Positions 42,527-51,236 of a DNA stretch of 64,000 nucleotides are shown here, piece by piece. Origin of the DNA: Niastella vici (GTDB taxonomy: Bacteria; Bacteroidota; Bacteroidia; Chitinophagales; Chitinophagaceae); the NCBI RefSeq assembly GCF_002077945.1, contig NZ_LVYD01000050.1, positions 124,001-188,000 of the forward strand, written 5' to 3'. A program made the translations under genes and the position numbers. The notes under the pieces were generated by a model. That model was not told where the DNA came from. It did no database searches and saw nothing but the letters and a program-made list of their open reading frames with translations. Numbering within the stretch: position 1 is the first letter of the stretch; every line of letters begins with the position of its first letter.

Positions 42527-42562
42527 AAACAGCGTTCAACTCTTACGAATTGAACGCTGTTT
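42527..42562. terminator. Bidirectional terminator, 13-base perfect stem
   Basis: AAACAGCGTTCAA (42527-42539) and TTGAACGCTGTTT (42550-42562) pair perfectly across a 10-base loop. A-rich and T-rich flanks suit termination from both convergent genes. Confidence 0.9.
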
Positions 42563-42584
42563 AATTAATTATTCATTGACAAAT

Positions 42585-43589
42585 TCAGGCAGGGGTTCCT
42601 ACACTCATGAAATGATGCTTTAACCAATCAATGATCTCCTGGATCTTCTCATCTATTAAAGCCTGCACCGGATTAAAGTAAGTACCATTGAAGTACCTGG
42701 GTTTTGTTCCGTCGCCATCAGGACTATGATGGGTAACATCAATTGATTCGCGCCACTTCTCTGCATGGTTTCTCCATTCATCCTGATCTACCAGCCCGGG
42801 CTTGCTGATCCAGATGTTCCAGGATAATATATTACCAGACTGCAATATATTTCCAGACCCCAGGTTAAAAAGATCCATGACCTTTTGGTTGAAGGTATCA
42901 ACGAGCTCATTGTTGGTGGGTACAATGGGGCCAATCTCCACCGCCAAATTTGCAGTTCCATATGCTTCGGGGTGCCTGGCAAAGTCGGGGCTCTCAAAGA
43001 GCGTGGTTTGGCCTTTACGTACCGCGAAAACCGGTTGACCGGGATTTTGAGGCTGGTGGGTAGTAACCCTGATAGCCTGTGCTTTGGTTGAAGGAAAGGG
43101 GAGATTGTTGTTACTAAACAGGTCCCACAACAATTTGATAAACGCATTTTGGTTCGCATCGGGGCTAAACCAGATCTTTCCTTCAACAGTCATATCAGCG
43201 TACATATTATTCTCCTTGTTTGGTTCATCAACCCAACCCCGTTGTGAGGTAACGGTAACCTCAATATTAAGGGTACCTATACCCTGGATCCAAACACCTT
43301 GCTGCGGACATATAATGGAATAAACCCTTCCCAGATCGGTGTAACCGATCCTTGAAATGTAGGGGGCAAACATTTGAAAAAGGCGTGTATCGGCATTGCC
43401 CTTTTCGGTTTCCCAGCTAAACTCGGGCCACTCCGCCTGCTGCATGCGTGTAAGCAGCTTGATATTGTCCATGTTATCTAACAACGGTAACGATGAAAGG
43501 TCCGGATCCGGATAGGCAAATTGAGGGTTCGACTGGGCAAAACCGCCCACCCATCCCTGCGGGATGCTTTCATTTTGACTGACTAACAT
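42585..43589 (-). CDS. Protein of unknown function, no recognised family
   Basis: A 334-residue soluble protein with no signal peptide, membrane helix or motif I recognise. It is rich in Asn, Gln, Pro and Trp (VSQNESIPQGWVGGFAQSNPQF; GWVDEPNKENNMYADMTVEGKIWF; LWDLFSNNNLPFPS; HPEAYGTANLAVEIGPIVPTNNEL). The C-terminus carries THHSPDGDGTKPRYFNGTYFNP and EKIQEIIDWLKHHFMSVGTPA. The mixed beta-strand and helical pattern looks like a folded enzyme or lectin-like protein rather than low complexity. It is alone: a strong terminator lies downstream and a 372-base promoter gap upstream. Coding is well supported by length and reading-frame quality. I do not guess a function. Confidence 0.85.
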   Translation of the reverse strand: MLVSQNESIPQGWVGGFAQSNPQFAYPDPDLSSLPLLDNMDNIKLLTRMQQAEWPEFSWETEKGNADTRLFQMFAPYISRIGYTDLGRVYSIICPQQGVWIQGIGTLNIEVTVTSQRGWVDEPNKENNMYADMTVEGKIWFSPDANQNAFIKLLWDLFSNNNLPFPSTKAQAIRVTTHQPQNPGQPVFAVRKGQTTLFESPDFARHPEAYGTANLAVEIGPIVPTNNELVDTFNQKVMDLFNLGSGNILQSGNILSWNIWISKPGLVDQDEWRNHAEKWRESIDVTHHSPDGDGTKPRYFNGTYFNPVQALIDEKIQEIIDWLKHHFMSVGTPA

Positions 43590-43961
43590 AAAATTTTCTT
43601 TCGTTTAATTGGTTATTGAATAGTGAGATATCTGCATTACAACAAATGGAGAATGGATTTTAATACCGGTAACGGTATTATCATAAGCTACAGGATGCCT
43701 TACTTTTTAACAGGTGGGATGTTCGATAACGTTACTAACGTAAATAAATATACTCTTTAATTAAGTAACTTGAATATCCCGGGAATTATTTTTTTTTAGC
43801 GATCCAGTTTTAAAACAGTTGCGCCCTTTCCATAATTAACTTATTAGATTAATCCTGAACGGGTTGAGTTTCTTACATTTGCATCCATTTATGGCGAGCC
43901 GGCCGGAACCCGATGCAGACTCGCCATTGCTTAAGCATTAATTACATATAAACCCCTATCG
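43590..43961. other. Divergent promoter region, unknown protein/GH3-like
   Basis: No gene in this 372-base AT-rich gap. It holds TACATTTG at 43874-43881, a -7 match for the plus-strand gene 80 bases further on, and a near-palindrome GGTTGAG...ATGGCGAGCCGGCCGGAAC around 43890-43912. The minus-strand promoter for the unknown gene is not obvious. Confidence 0.5.
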
Positions 43962-45458
43962 TTGAAGATATTAGATCCACTTCTGCAGGCATTTGTGAGA
44001 ACCAAATATAAACGGGTGGCCGGAATGCTGGCCGATCCTATTGGTTGTCAGGATAAACTGATGCACGATTTTATAGCAGCCGCCCGGGATACTGCCTTTG
44101 GCAAAGACCATTCCTTCGATACCATAAAAACCTACGAAGATTTTAAACAACGGGTACCGTTGCGCACCTATGAACAGTTATTGCCTTATATAGAAAGAAT
44201 AAAATCAGGCGAAAAAGATATTCTGTGGAAAGGCCGGCCGGCATTTCTTGGCAAAACCTCCGGCACCACCAGCAAAACGAAATTCATTCCGGTAACAAAG
44301 GAATCGCTGAAAAACCATATCGGGGGCGGAGCATATGCTCCATTAACCTATTCCTACAAGAATAATAAACTCGCCTTTCTGAAAGGCAAATCATTGTTTT
44401 TTTCTGACGGGCATTTCTTTGAAGACATCAATGGCATTAAGGCCGCGCCTATTTCAACCATTGGCAATAGCTGTGTGCCCTGGTGGTACAAATGGTTGCG
44501 CCTGCCTTCCGATGAAATAAACGCCATTCCCCATTATAAAGAAAGGATCGATGCCATGATCGACCTGGCCCACAACAATGATATCCGCATCATTGTGGCC
44601 ATGCCGGTTTGGTTGCTGGTATTTTTGCGGGCACTGAAAGAAAGAACCGGAAAAGAGTTCAACGAATTATTCCCGAATTTCCAGTTGCTTATTTTAAGCG
44701 GGATGGATTATGAACCATTCATGCCCGAAATAAAGAAATACATCAACATGCCTTTTGATACGTTTGAAACGTATCCCTCTACGGAAGGGTTGTTGGCTTT
44801 CCAGGACCGGCTCACTGAAAGGGGCATGCAACTGATCCTCGACAATGGGATCTTTTTTGAATTTGTTGAAGTGAATACGTTGTTCACCGAACAGCCCAAA
44901 AGGGTTTCGTTGAAAGAGGTGCAACCGGGTATAAACTATGCCCTGGTATTAAATACCAATGCCGGGCTCTGGGGTTATATCAATGGCGACACCGTACGAT
45001 TTAAAACCGTTTTTCCGCACCGGATTGAAATTACCGGAAGAATTGCCCAATACATCTCTGCATTTGGCGAACATGTAACGGTGGAAGAAACCGAAAAGTC
45101 GATCGCTGAGACCGCCAGCGAATGCGGCGCCACCATCGTTGATTATACGGTAGCGCCTAATATAAAAGATGATGGAACGCTGCCTTATCATGAATGGTTT
45201 ATAGAGTTTGGGCAGGCGCCCGCCAATCTGATAGATTTTGCAGCGCGCCTCGACAGCCAAATTTGCGCCCGCAATTTCTCCTATAAAGATGTGGTCGTTC
45301 ATAAAGCCATTGAGCCACTGAAGATCACCGTAGTACCCAACGGCGGGTTTGAAACTTTCTTAAAGATCTCCGGAAAAACCGGCATGCAGCAAAAGATACC
45401 CCATGCCAGGAACGATTACCAGTTCGCCGGCCAGTTGAAAAAAGCATTAGGGATATAG
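43962..45458 (+). CDS. GH3-family (auxin-responsive-promoter-like) adenylating enzyme
   Basis: A 498-residue protein of the GH3 acyl-adenylate superfamily, whose plant members join amino acids to jasmonate or auxin. Bacterial members are common in Bacteroidota and of unknown substrate. Visible: AFLGKTSGTTSKTKFIPVT (ATP P-loop-like motif 1), SGMDYEPFMPEIKKYINMPFDTFETYPSTEGLLAFQD (motif 2 with YPSTEG), and GYINGDTVRFKTVFPHRIEITGRI (motif 3). The start appears to be TTG (LKILDPLLQAFVRTKYKRV), because the conserved N-terminal helix begins there; the first ATG is 21 codons further in. It probably has its own promoter. Confidence 0.9.
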   Translation: MKILDPLLQAFVRTKYKRVAGMLADPIGCQDKLMHDFIAAARDTAFGKDHSFDTIKTYEDFKQRVPLRTYEQLLPYIERIKSGEKDILWKGRPAFLGKTSGTTSKTKFIPVTKESLKNHIGGGAYAPLTYSYKNNKLAFLKGKSLFFSDGHFFEDINGIKAAPISTIGNSCVPWWYKWLRLPSDEINAIPHYKERIDAMIDLAHNNDIRIIVAMPVWLLVFLRALKERTGKEFNELFPNFQLLILSGMDYEPFMPEIKKYINMPFDTFETYPSTEGLLAFQDRLTERGMQLILDNGIFFEFVEVNTLFTEQPKRVSLKEVQPGINYALVLNTNAGLWGYINGDTVRFKTVFPHRIEITGRIAQYISAFGEHVTVEETEKSIAETASECGATIVDYTVAPNIKDDGTLPYHEWFIEFGQAPANLIDFAARLDSQICARNFSYKDVVVHKAIEPLKITVVPNGGFETFLKISGKTGMQQKIPHARNDYQFAGQLKKALGI

Positions 45459-45604
45459 AAAACCGGACAACCACTGTTCATTTTCGAACATCTGCAGTTG
45501 GAAGTTATTGTGTAAATTGATGTTAATTAATGCCTTAACAATATGGCAATGGAGTTGTTCCTTACTCCTAATCAATATCATTTAATAGCCATAATAACAA
45601 ACAG

Positions 45605-48064
45605 ATGCTGAAAAGTTACCTCACCATCGCCTTCCGGAATTTGTTCCGGAATAAAGTGTATTCAGCCATCAATATTATCGGGTTAGCCATCGGCATGGCC
45701 GCCTGCTTTTTTATCTTCCTGTATGTACGCTTTGAATTAAGCTACGACCGGTTCAACAAAAATGCCAACCGGTTGTACCGCATACCGATGGAATTCTCTA
45801 CGTCAACCACCGGCCCTAACGCGTGCACACACCCGGCCGTTGGGCCTGCCATGAAAGCAGATTTTCCGGAGGTGGTTGATTTTGCCCGCCTCGCGCGCCC
45901 TGAAATATTCCTGCGTACCGCAGCCATGTGGTATATAGATGAAAAAGGGAACCGGAAGATCTTTAACGAAGGAAATTTTTACATCGCCGATGCTTCTTTT
46001 CTTACCATGTTCTCTTTTCCATTTAAAGAAGGCAACCCGGCCACAGCGCTGAAAGCGCCGCAAACCATTGTGATCTCTGAATCTACTGCCAAAAAATATT
46101 TCGGTAATGCATCGGCCATGAACAAAGTGCTTACCATAAACGGACTTCCTCTCAATGTAACCGGCATATTCAAAGATGTTCCGCAGAATTCACATATCAA
46201 ATTCGATATGCTGGTATCATTTGCTACCATGGGCGAAAAATGGGGCTATTCCGAATGGGGCTGGCCCGAATTCTATAATTATGTACTGTTAGCGCCCGGC
46301 GCCGACCCTAAAAAAATAGAAGCCCGGTTCCCGGCAATGGCCAATAAATACCTGGCCCAAAAAATGAGGGAATGGCATTTCACGGCCAAATTCTTTATGC
46401 AACCCGTCACTGATATTCACCTGAGATCGAATTATAAAATGGAACCGGAACCTAACGGCAGTGAAAGAACGGTTTATTTTCTATCAGTGCTGGGCATACT
46501 AACGCTGCTGATAGCCTGGATCAATTATATCAACCTGTCAACCGCCAAATCAATGGAACGGGCGCGGGAAGTGGGTTTGCGGAAAGTTTCCGGCGCCACC
46601 CGCCTGCAGGTGATCTGGCAATTTATTTTTGAATCGTTCCTGGTGAATTGTATCGCCTTATTGATATCTGTTGGGCTTATAATTGTTTTTGCACCTTTAT
46701 TCGATCATTTGACCGGTAAAAAAGTCAGCACCGGCTTTATCAATTCAGGCTTACTACATACCTGGAAATTCTGGTTAATAGGTGTGGGCTTATTTGTCGC
46801 AGGCGCCCTACAGGTAGGCATTTATCCTGCGTTCATATTGTCGGCCTTTAAACCCGCCCTGGTACTGAAAGGTAAATTCCTGCGCTCGAACAAAGGCATA
46901 TTGTTAAGAAGGGGATTGGTAGGCAGCCAGTTTGCTTTATCCATATTATTGATAGCCGGCAGTATGATCGTATATCGTCAATTGTCGTTTATGCGCAACC
47001 AGCAACTTGGCTATAACAAAGACCAGATCTTCGTTGTAAAAGCACCGGCCGTATACGATTCCACTTTTTATAATAAAACCCTAAGCTTTAAAGCAGAACT
47101 AATGAAAGATCCGGCTATCAGGCGAATGGCGCCTTCCACCGAAATTCCGGGTAAACGCGTGGTAGCAAGCAATGGTGTAAAAAGGATCAACCAGGATAGA
47201 TCAAAAGAGATCACCAGTTTCCTTATTGAAATGGACTGGGACTTTGTTCCCACCTATCAAATGCAACTTGTTGCCGGTACCAATATCCCCAATCGCGATC
47301 CGGTCAATATGTTTCATACCAGGAACACCCTGGCGCTTGTTAATGAAGAAATGGTAAGGAGACTCGGTTATAACAGCAACGAAGCTATATTAAACCAACA
47401 TGTTTTATTAACTTCCTGGGGCGGCGACATCAACTGCGAAGTATTGGGTGTAATAAAAAATTATCATCAGCGATCACTCAGGCAACCGTACGAACCCACG
47501 CTGTACTATTGCAACAGCGAAAGCAACTGGGGGTATTTCTCCATCAATATGAAAACCCGCAACGCGCACAAAACCCTTGACTATATCAAGGGCCAGTACG
47601 ATAAATTTTTTCCGGGCAATGCATTTGAAAGTTTTTTCCTCGATGATTATTTCAACCAGCAATACCTGGGCGATGAGCGCTTCGGAAATATCTTCACCCT
47701 GTTCACCATACTGGCCATTTTTATCGCCTGCCTGGGTTTAATAGGCCTTTCCACCTTTGCCATAAAGCTGCGCACCAAAGAGATCGGTATTCGGAAAGTG
47801 TTAGGCGCTACTGTGCAGGGCATTGTTTATTTATTCTTCAGTGATTTCATTAAACTGGTTTGCATCGCTGCCGTAATTGCCATACCGGTTGTGTACATGG
47901 CCGCCAGCAAATGGCTCAACAATTTTGCCTTCCATATTCAACTGGGCTGGTTTGTTTTTGTAATAGCGCCGCTGATCCTGTTTGCCATAGCGTTTATTAC
48001 GGTAAGCATCCAAAGCGTTCGGGCAGCGCTGGCCAACCCGGTAAAATCATTGCGGACAGAATAA
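45605..48064 (+). CDS. MacB/FtsX-type ABC transporter permease
   Basis: An 819-residue inner-membrane permease with the MacB layout. Helix 1 is near residue 20 (VYSAINIIGLAIGMAACFFIFLYV). A long periplasmic MacB_PCD domain follows (about 45-285), then an FtsX block (about 285-415: FLSVLGILTLLIAWINYINLSTAKSMERAREVGLRKVSGATR). A second periplasmic domain precedes a second FtsX block (about 690-810: LRTKEIGIRKVLGATVQGIV). No ABC ATPase is encoded next to it. Such proteins move lipoproteins, peptides or signals across the envelope. The stop codon is 6 bases from that of the convergent GH2 gene, with no terminator between. Confidence 0.93.
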   Translation: MLKSYLTIAFRNLFRNKVYSAINIIGLAIGMAACFFIFLYVRFELSYDRFNKNANRLYRIPMEFSTSTTGPNACTHPAVGPAMKADFPEVVDFARLARPEIFLRTAAMWYIDEKGNRKIFNEGNFYIADASFLTMFSFPFKEGNPATALKAPQTIVISESTAKKYFGNASAMNKVLTINGLPLNVTGIFKDVPQNSHIKFDMLVSFATMGEKWGYSEWGWPEFYNYVLLAPGADPKKIEARFPAMANKYLAQKMREWHFTAKFFMQPVTDIHLRSNYKMEPEPNGSERTVYFLSVLGILTLLIAWINYINLSTAKSMERAREVGLRKVSGATRLQVIWQFIFESFLVNCIALLISVGLIIVFAPLFDHLTGKKVSTGFINSGLLHTWKFWLIGVGLFVAGALQVGIYPAFILSAFKPALVLKGKFLRSNKGILLRRGLVGSQFALSILLIAGSMIVYRQLSFMRNQQLGYNKDQIFVVKAPAVYDSTFYNKTLSFKAELMKDPAIRRMAPSTEIPGKRVVASNGVKRINQDRSKEITSFLIEMDWDFVPTYQMQLVAGTNIPNRDPVNMFHTRNTLALVNEEMVRRLGYNSNEAILNQHVLLTSWGGDINCEVLGVIKNYHQRSLRQPYEPTLYYCNSESNWGYFSINMKTRNAHKTLDYIKGQYDKFFPGNAFESFFLDDYFNQQYLGDERFGNIFTLFTILAIFIACLGLIGLSTFAIKLRTKEIGIRKVLGATVQGIVYLFFSDFIKLVCIAAVIAIPVVYMAASKWLNNFAFHIQLGWFVFVIAPLILFAIAFITVSIQSVRAALANPVKSLRTE

Positions 48065-48070
48065 GCATTA

Positions 48071-51025
48071 TTATTGTTTCAACGGCTCATAGATCTCCGC
48101 TTCAATGATGCTGAGCGTTCCCTTTGCTTTTGAATCATCGCGGGCAACGCCATCATCGAGCTTTTTACCGGATACTTCTACCATTTGCTCACCGCCTTCC
48201 TCTTTTAAAAGCATGGCCAGTTGTATGCGTACCTTTTTCCCTTTTTGCGGTTTGCATACAATGGTATAATAACCCAGGGTGGGTTTGGTAGAACCAGTGA
48301 ATACTTCTTTGCCATCAACCGTTATTATCAGCGGATAGGCCCGGCTTCTGAAGTTGTTTAATTTAAGCGTGATCTCGCTAACGGTTGCCTCGCGTTCCAA
48401 TTCATATTCAATCCAGGCGGTTGATAATTTGCCATCATTCACCCAATCGCTCAATTCATTATCATCATAGCTGGTAAAAGCACTGTCGGCATGCGCCCCG
48501 GCAGTAGCCTTCACAATAGCCACCGGCGTGCGGGTAATGGCATAAGAAGGGGTTAATGGGGTAGGGCCTCTTTCGAGCCGGCAGGGCAGGGAAGCCGAAG
48601 GCAGACTGGCTGCCAACCCATTTTTTTCTTCAAAGGGCAACGAAGTGAGGGTAAGGGTAGCAGGTTGTAATCCTTCGGCCGTAGCTTTTATTGTGATCTT
48701 TCCCGCTGTAGTGGTTGAACGGATCAGTACCCGGTTCACGCCATTTTCAACGGGCAGGCTTTTAGCGAGAATATAATTATCGGGCCCCTGCGCCATACCA
48801 CCGCGCCATTCAGCGGGCCCATCCATTGTAAAATTGACCATATGTAAAGCGGTAGGGCAGCGGTTCCCCTTTGCATCAACCACTTCTACTTCAACCAGCG
48901 ACAGATCGTGCCCATCTGCCATAAAAGGTACCGGTCTTTTCACATTGGTCAAACGAAGTGCTGCCGGCTCGCCCACTGTATTGATGGCTGTTTCGCATAG
49001 TTGTTTTCCCTGTTCATCATAGCCGGTAGCGGCAATGGAACCCGGTTTCCATTCAACATTTTTAAAGGTGAACAGGAACCCGTCGCTTTTTTGTCCAAAG
49101 CCAAGCGATCTTCCATTCACTTTCAATTCAACTTTGGCTGCTGAGGAAACTACATAAATATCTTTCTTTACGCCGTTTGCATAGTTCCAGTGACCAATAA
49201 TATGGATGCGGTATTTTTCGGGGTTCACCCAGCCATCCCACATGACCTGGTTGGCATAGAAGTTTTGCTTTATGATGCGCAAGGCGTCTACCTCGCCACT
49301 GCGCCGGTAATTCTCTGCACCGCGGTGATGGGTATTTGTTTCGGCAAACACAATGTTAACGCCGCCCGCGCTTACGCGTGCACCGGTGCCCGGCCGCTCG
49401 TTCCAGAATTCGAACCAGCGTTTTACATTTTCCACCGCATGCGATTCCATATTGCGATTGTATACTGCGGCGTTTTGATTGTTGTACAAAGGTCCGTCCC
49501 CGTCTTTATGATAGGGTGGGGTATAGTCGTCCCAAAACTTGCGCGAGCCTTCATCGCGTGAATACTCCATGGCCCATAGGGGTATATGGGCGCTTTTGTT
49601 GGTGTACAACATTTCGCCGCCATATTCTGCTACTTTGCTGTCGAGCATTTCGCGGGAACCGATTGCCCGCCCGCCATGCAGATCGTACTGATCGCGGATG
49701 GCTTTCATCTCTTTCATATGTTCCTCACTGATAGACTCATTGCCCGATTCAAAAAATATAATACTGGGATTATTCCGGTTGTAAATAATGGCATCGCGCA
49801 TCACCGCCTTGCGTTGTTCCCACCGCGTGCCGGTAATATCTTTTTCGGCATCGCCGGCTGGCATGGCTTCCATTAACCCTACGCGATCACAGCTTTCAAT
49901 ATCCTGTTTCCAGGGTGTTATGTGCATCCAGCGCACCAGGTTTCCATTGCTTTCAACCATTAAATGATTGCTGTAATCGCTTAACCAGGCCGGAACGCTT
50001 AACCCAATGGCCGGCCATTCATTGCTGGTGCGTTGGGCATAGCCATGCACCATGATCACGCGATCATTGAGGTAGATCATCCCATTTTTAAATTCCGTTT
50101 TGCGGAAACCGGTCTTCGTGGTCACCACATCAACCGGTTTTCCATTTATTTTTAAAATGGTTTGAACCGTATATAAATAGCCATAACCCCAGCTCCAGAA
50201 ATGCAGCTCATTTACAACAGATGCCGCTTGTACGATTGTTGTTGAACCGGGCGCCAGCGTTGTTTTATCACCAGTAAAGGTTTTAACCGGTTTTCCATCC
50301 GCATCAGTAATAGTTACTTCATATTGCAGGGTCTGGGGTTTGTCATCTTCGTTTTTGATTTCTGACTCCGTATGTATGGTAGCCGTTCCCTGTTTTATGT
50401 TGAACTGATTGGCATATATATACACGCCCGTTGTTCCCAATGTGGTGAACAAGGGCAGGGTTTGATAGGTTTTACCGGTTATATGCAGGTATACATTCTT
50501 GTTAATGCCGCCATAGTTGGCATTGAAGTTTTTGTCTTCCCATTGAAATTTGGTCTTTGTGGCGCGTTCATGGTATTCCCAACTGTTATCAATACGAACT
50601 GATAATACATTGTCGGAATCGCTATAATTCAGGTATGCGGTTATATCAAAACCAAAGGCGGTAACGCCATTCTCTTGCAGGCCGAGGTGCTGGCCATTTA
50701 AATAAAAATCGCCGGCCTGCCGAATGCCTTCAAACTCCAGGAATACTTTCTGTCCCTTTGCCGTAGCGGGCAACCTGAAATGTTTGCGATACCAGGCAAT
50801 GCCGGTGGTAAGGTCTTTGATGTCTTTTTTAAAAGCATCGTCTTCGTTCCAGGCCCAGGGAAGGGTCACCGGCCGCCAGGCAGCATCATTAAAAGAAGGT
50901 GCGGAGGCCGCTGCGGTATCACCCACAAAAACTTTCCAGTTACTATTGAAATTATAAGTAATGCGTTGGGCATGGGTATGCAAACAGGCAAAGGCAAGCA
51001 GCAGGGCTATCGTTTTTTTTATCAC
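48071..51025 (-). CDS. Glycoside hydrolase family 2 (beta-galactosidase-like)
   Basis: A 984-residue secreted enzyme. A signal peptide (GTG start; IKKTIALLLAFACLHTHAQ) is followed by a GH2 sugar-binding domain (about 20-175: WRPVTLPWAWNEDDAFK, AWYRKHFRL) and an Ig-like domain. The GH2 barrel carries acid/base Glu430 (FFESGNESISEEHMKE) and nucleophile Glu487 (PLWAMEYSRDEG). A DUF4982-like domain and a C-terminal carbohydrate-binding-like region with an acidic end complete it. Activity is probably on beta-galactosides or beta-glucuronides of plant cell walls. The CE15 esterase gene lies just upstream on the same strand, which suggests joint attack on hemicellulose. Confidence 0.92.
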   Translation of the reverse strand: MIKKTIALLLAFACLHTHAQRITYNFNSNWKVFVGDTAAASAPSFNDAAWRPVTLPWAWNEDDAFKKDIKDLTTGIAWYRKHFRLPATAKGQKVFLEFEGIRQAGDFYLNGQHLGLQENGVTAFGFDITAYLNYSDSDNVLSVRIDNSWEYHERATKTKFQWEDKNFNANYGGINKNVYLHITGKTYQTLPLFTTLGTTGVYIYANQFNIKQGTATIHTESEIKNEDDKPQTLQYEVTITDADGKPVKTFTGDKTTLAPGSTTIVQAASVVNELHFWSWGYGYLYTVQTILKINGKPVDVVTTKTGFRKTEFKNGMIYLNDRVIMVHGYAQRTSNEWPAIGLSVPAWLSDYSNHLMVESNGNLVRWMHITPWKQDIESCDRVGLMEAMPAGDAEKDITGTRWEQRKAVMRDAIIYNRNNPSIIFFESGNESISEEHMKEMKAIRDQYDLHGGRAIGSREMLDSKVAEYGGEMLYTNKSAHIPLWAMEYSRDEGSRKFWDDYTPPYHKDGDGPLYNNQNAAVYNRNMESHAVENVKRWFEFWNERPGTGARVSAGGVNIVFAETNTHHRGAENYRRSGEVDALRIIKQNFYANQVMWDGWVNPEKYRIHIIGHWNYANGVKKDIYVVSSAAKVELKVNGRSLGFGQKSDGFLFTFKNVEWKPGSIAATGYDEQGKQLCETAINTVGEPAALRLTNVKRPVPFMADGHDLSLVEVEVVDAKGNRCPTALHMVNFTMDGPAEWRGGMAQGPDNYILAKSLPVENGVNRVLIRSTTTAGKITIKATAEGLQPATLTLTSLPFEEKNGLAASLPSASLPCRLERGPTPLTPSYAITRTPVAIVKATAGAHADSAFTSYDDNELSDWVNDGKLSTAWIEYELEREATVSEITLKLNNFRSRAYPLIITVDGKEVFTGSTKPTLGYYTIVCKPQKGKKVRIQLAMLLKEEGGEQMVEVSGKKLDDGVARDDSKAKGTLSIIEAEIYEPLKQ

Positions 51026-51099
51026 CAGGTGTAAGTTTATAGGCTTTCAAAAATAGCTGGCAAGCCTATGGCAACCGTCCTGCTGAATCCTGCAGGAAC

Positions 51100-51236
51100 T
51101 GTTGCCGGGACCCGGGTCCCGGTTACCGGGCAAAAAATTTGAAGAGCCGAACTACTTGCTGAGGACTCGAAATTCAAGTCCTGGTAACCGGTAACTGGTA
51201 ACCGGTAACTGATTGTAACCGGAAATTGATAACTTC
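51100..51236. repeat. Palindromic spacer element, family C copy 3
   Basis: Left part GGGTCCCGGTTACCGGGC, right arm GGTAACCGGTAACTGGTAAC then CGGTAACTGATTG. Read on the minus strand, the core (GACTTGAATTTCGAGTCCTC...CAAATTTTTTGCCCGG) aligns with the core of copy 2, so this copy is inverted. It ends flush with the CE15 stop codon (51237-51239). Confidence 0.8.
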
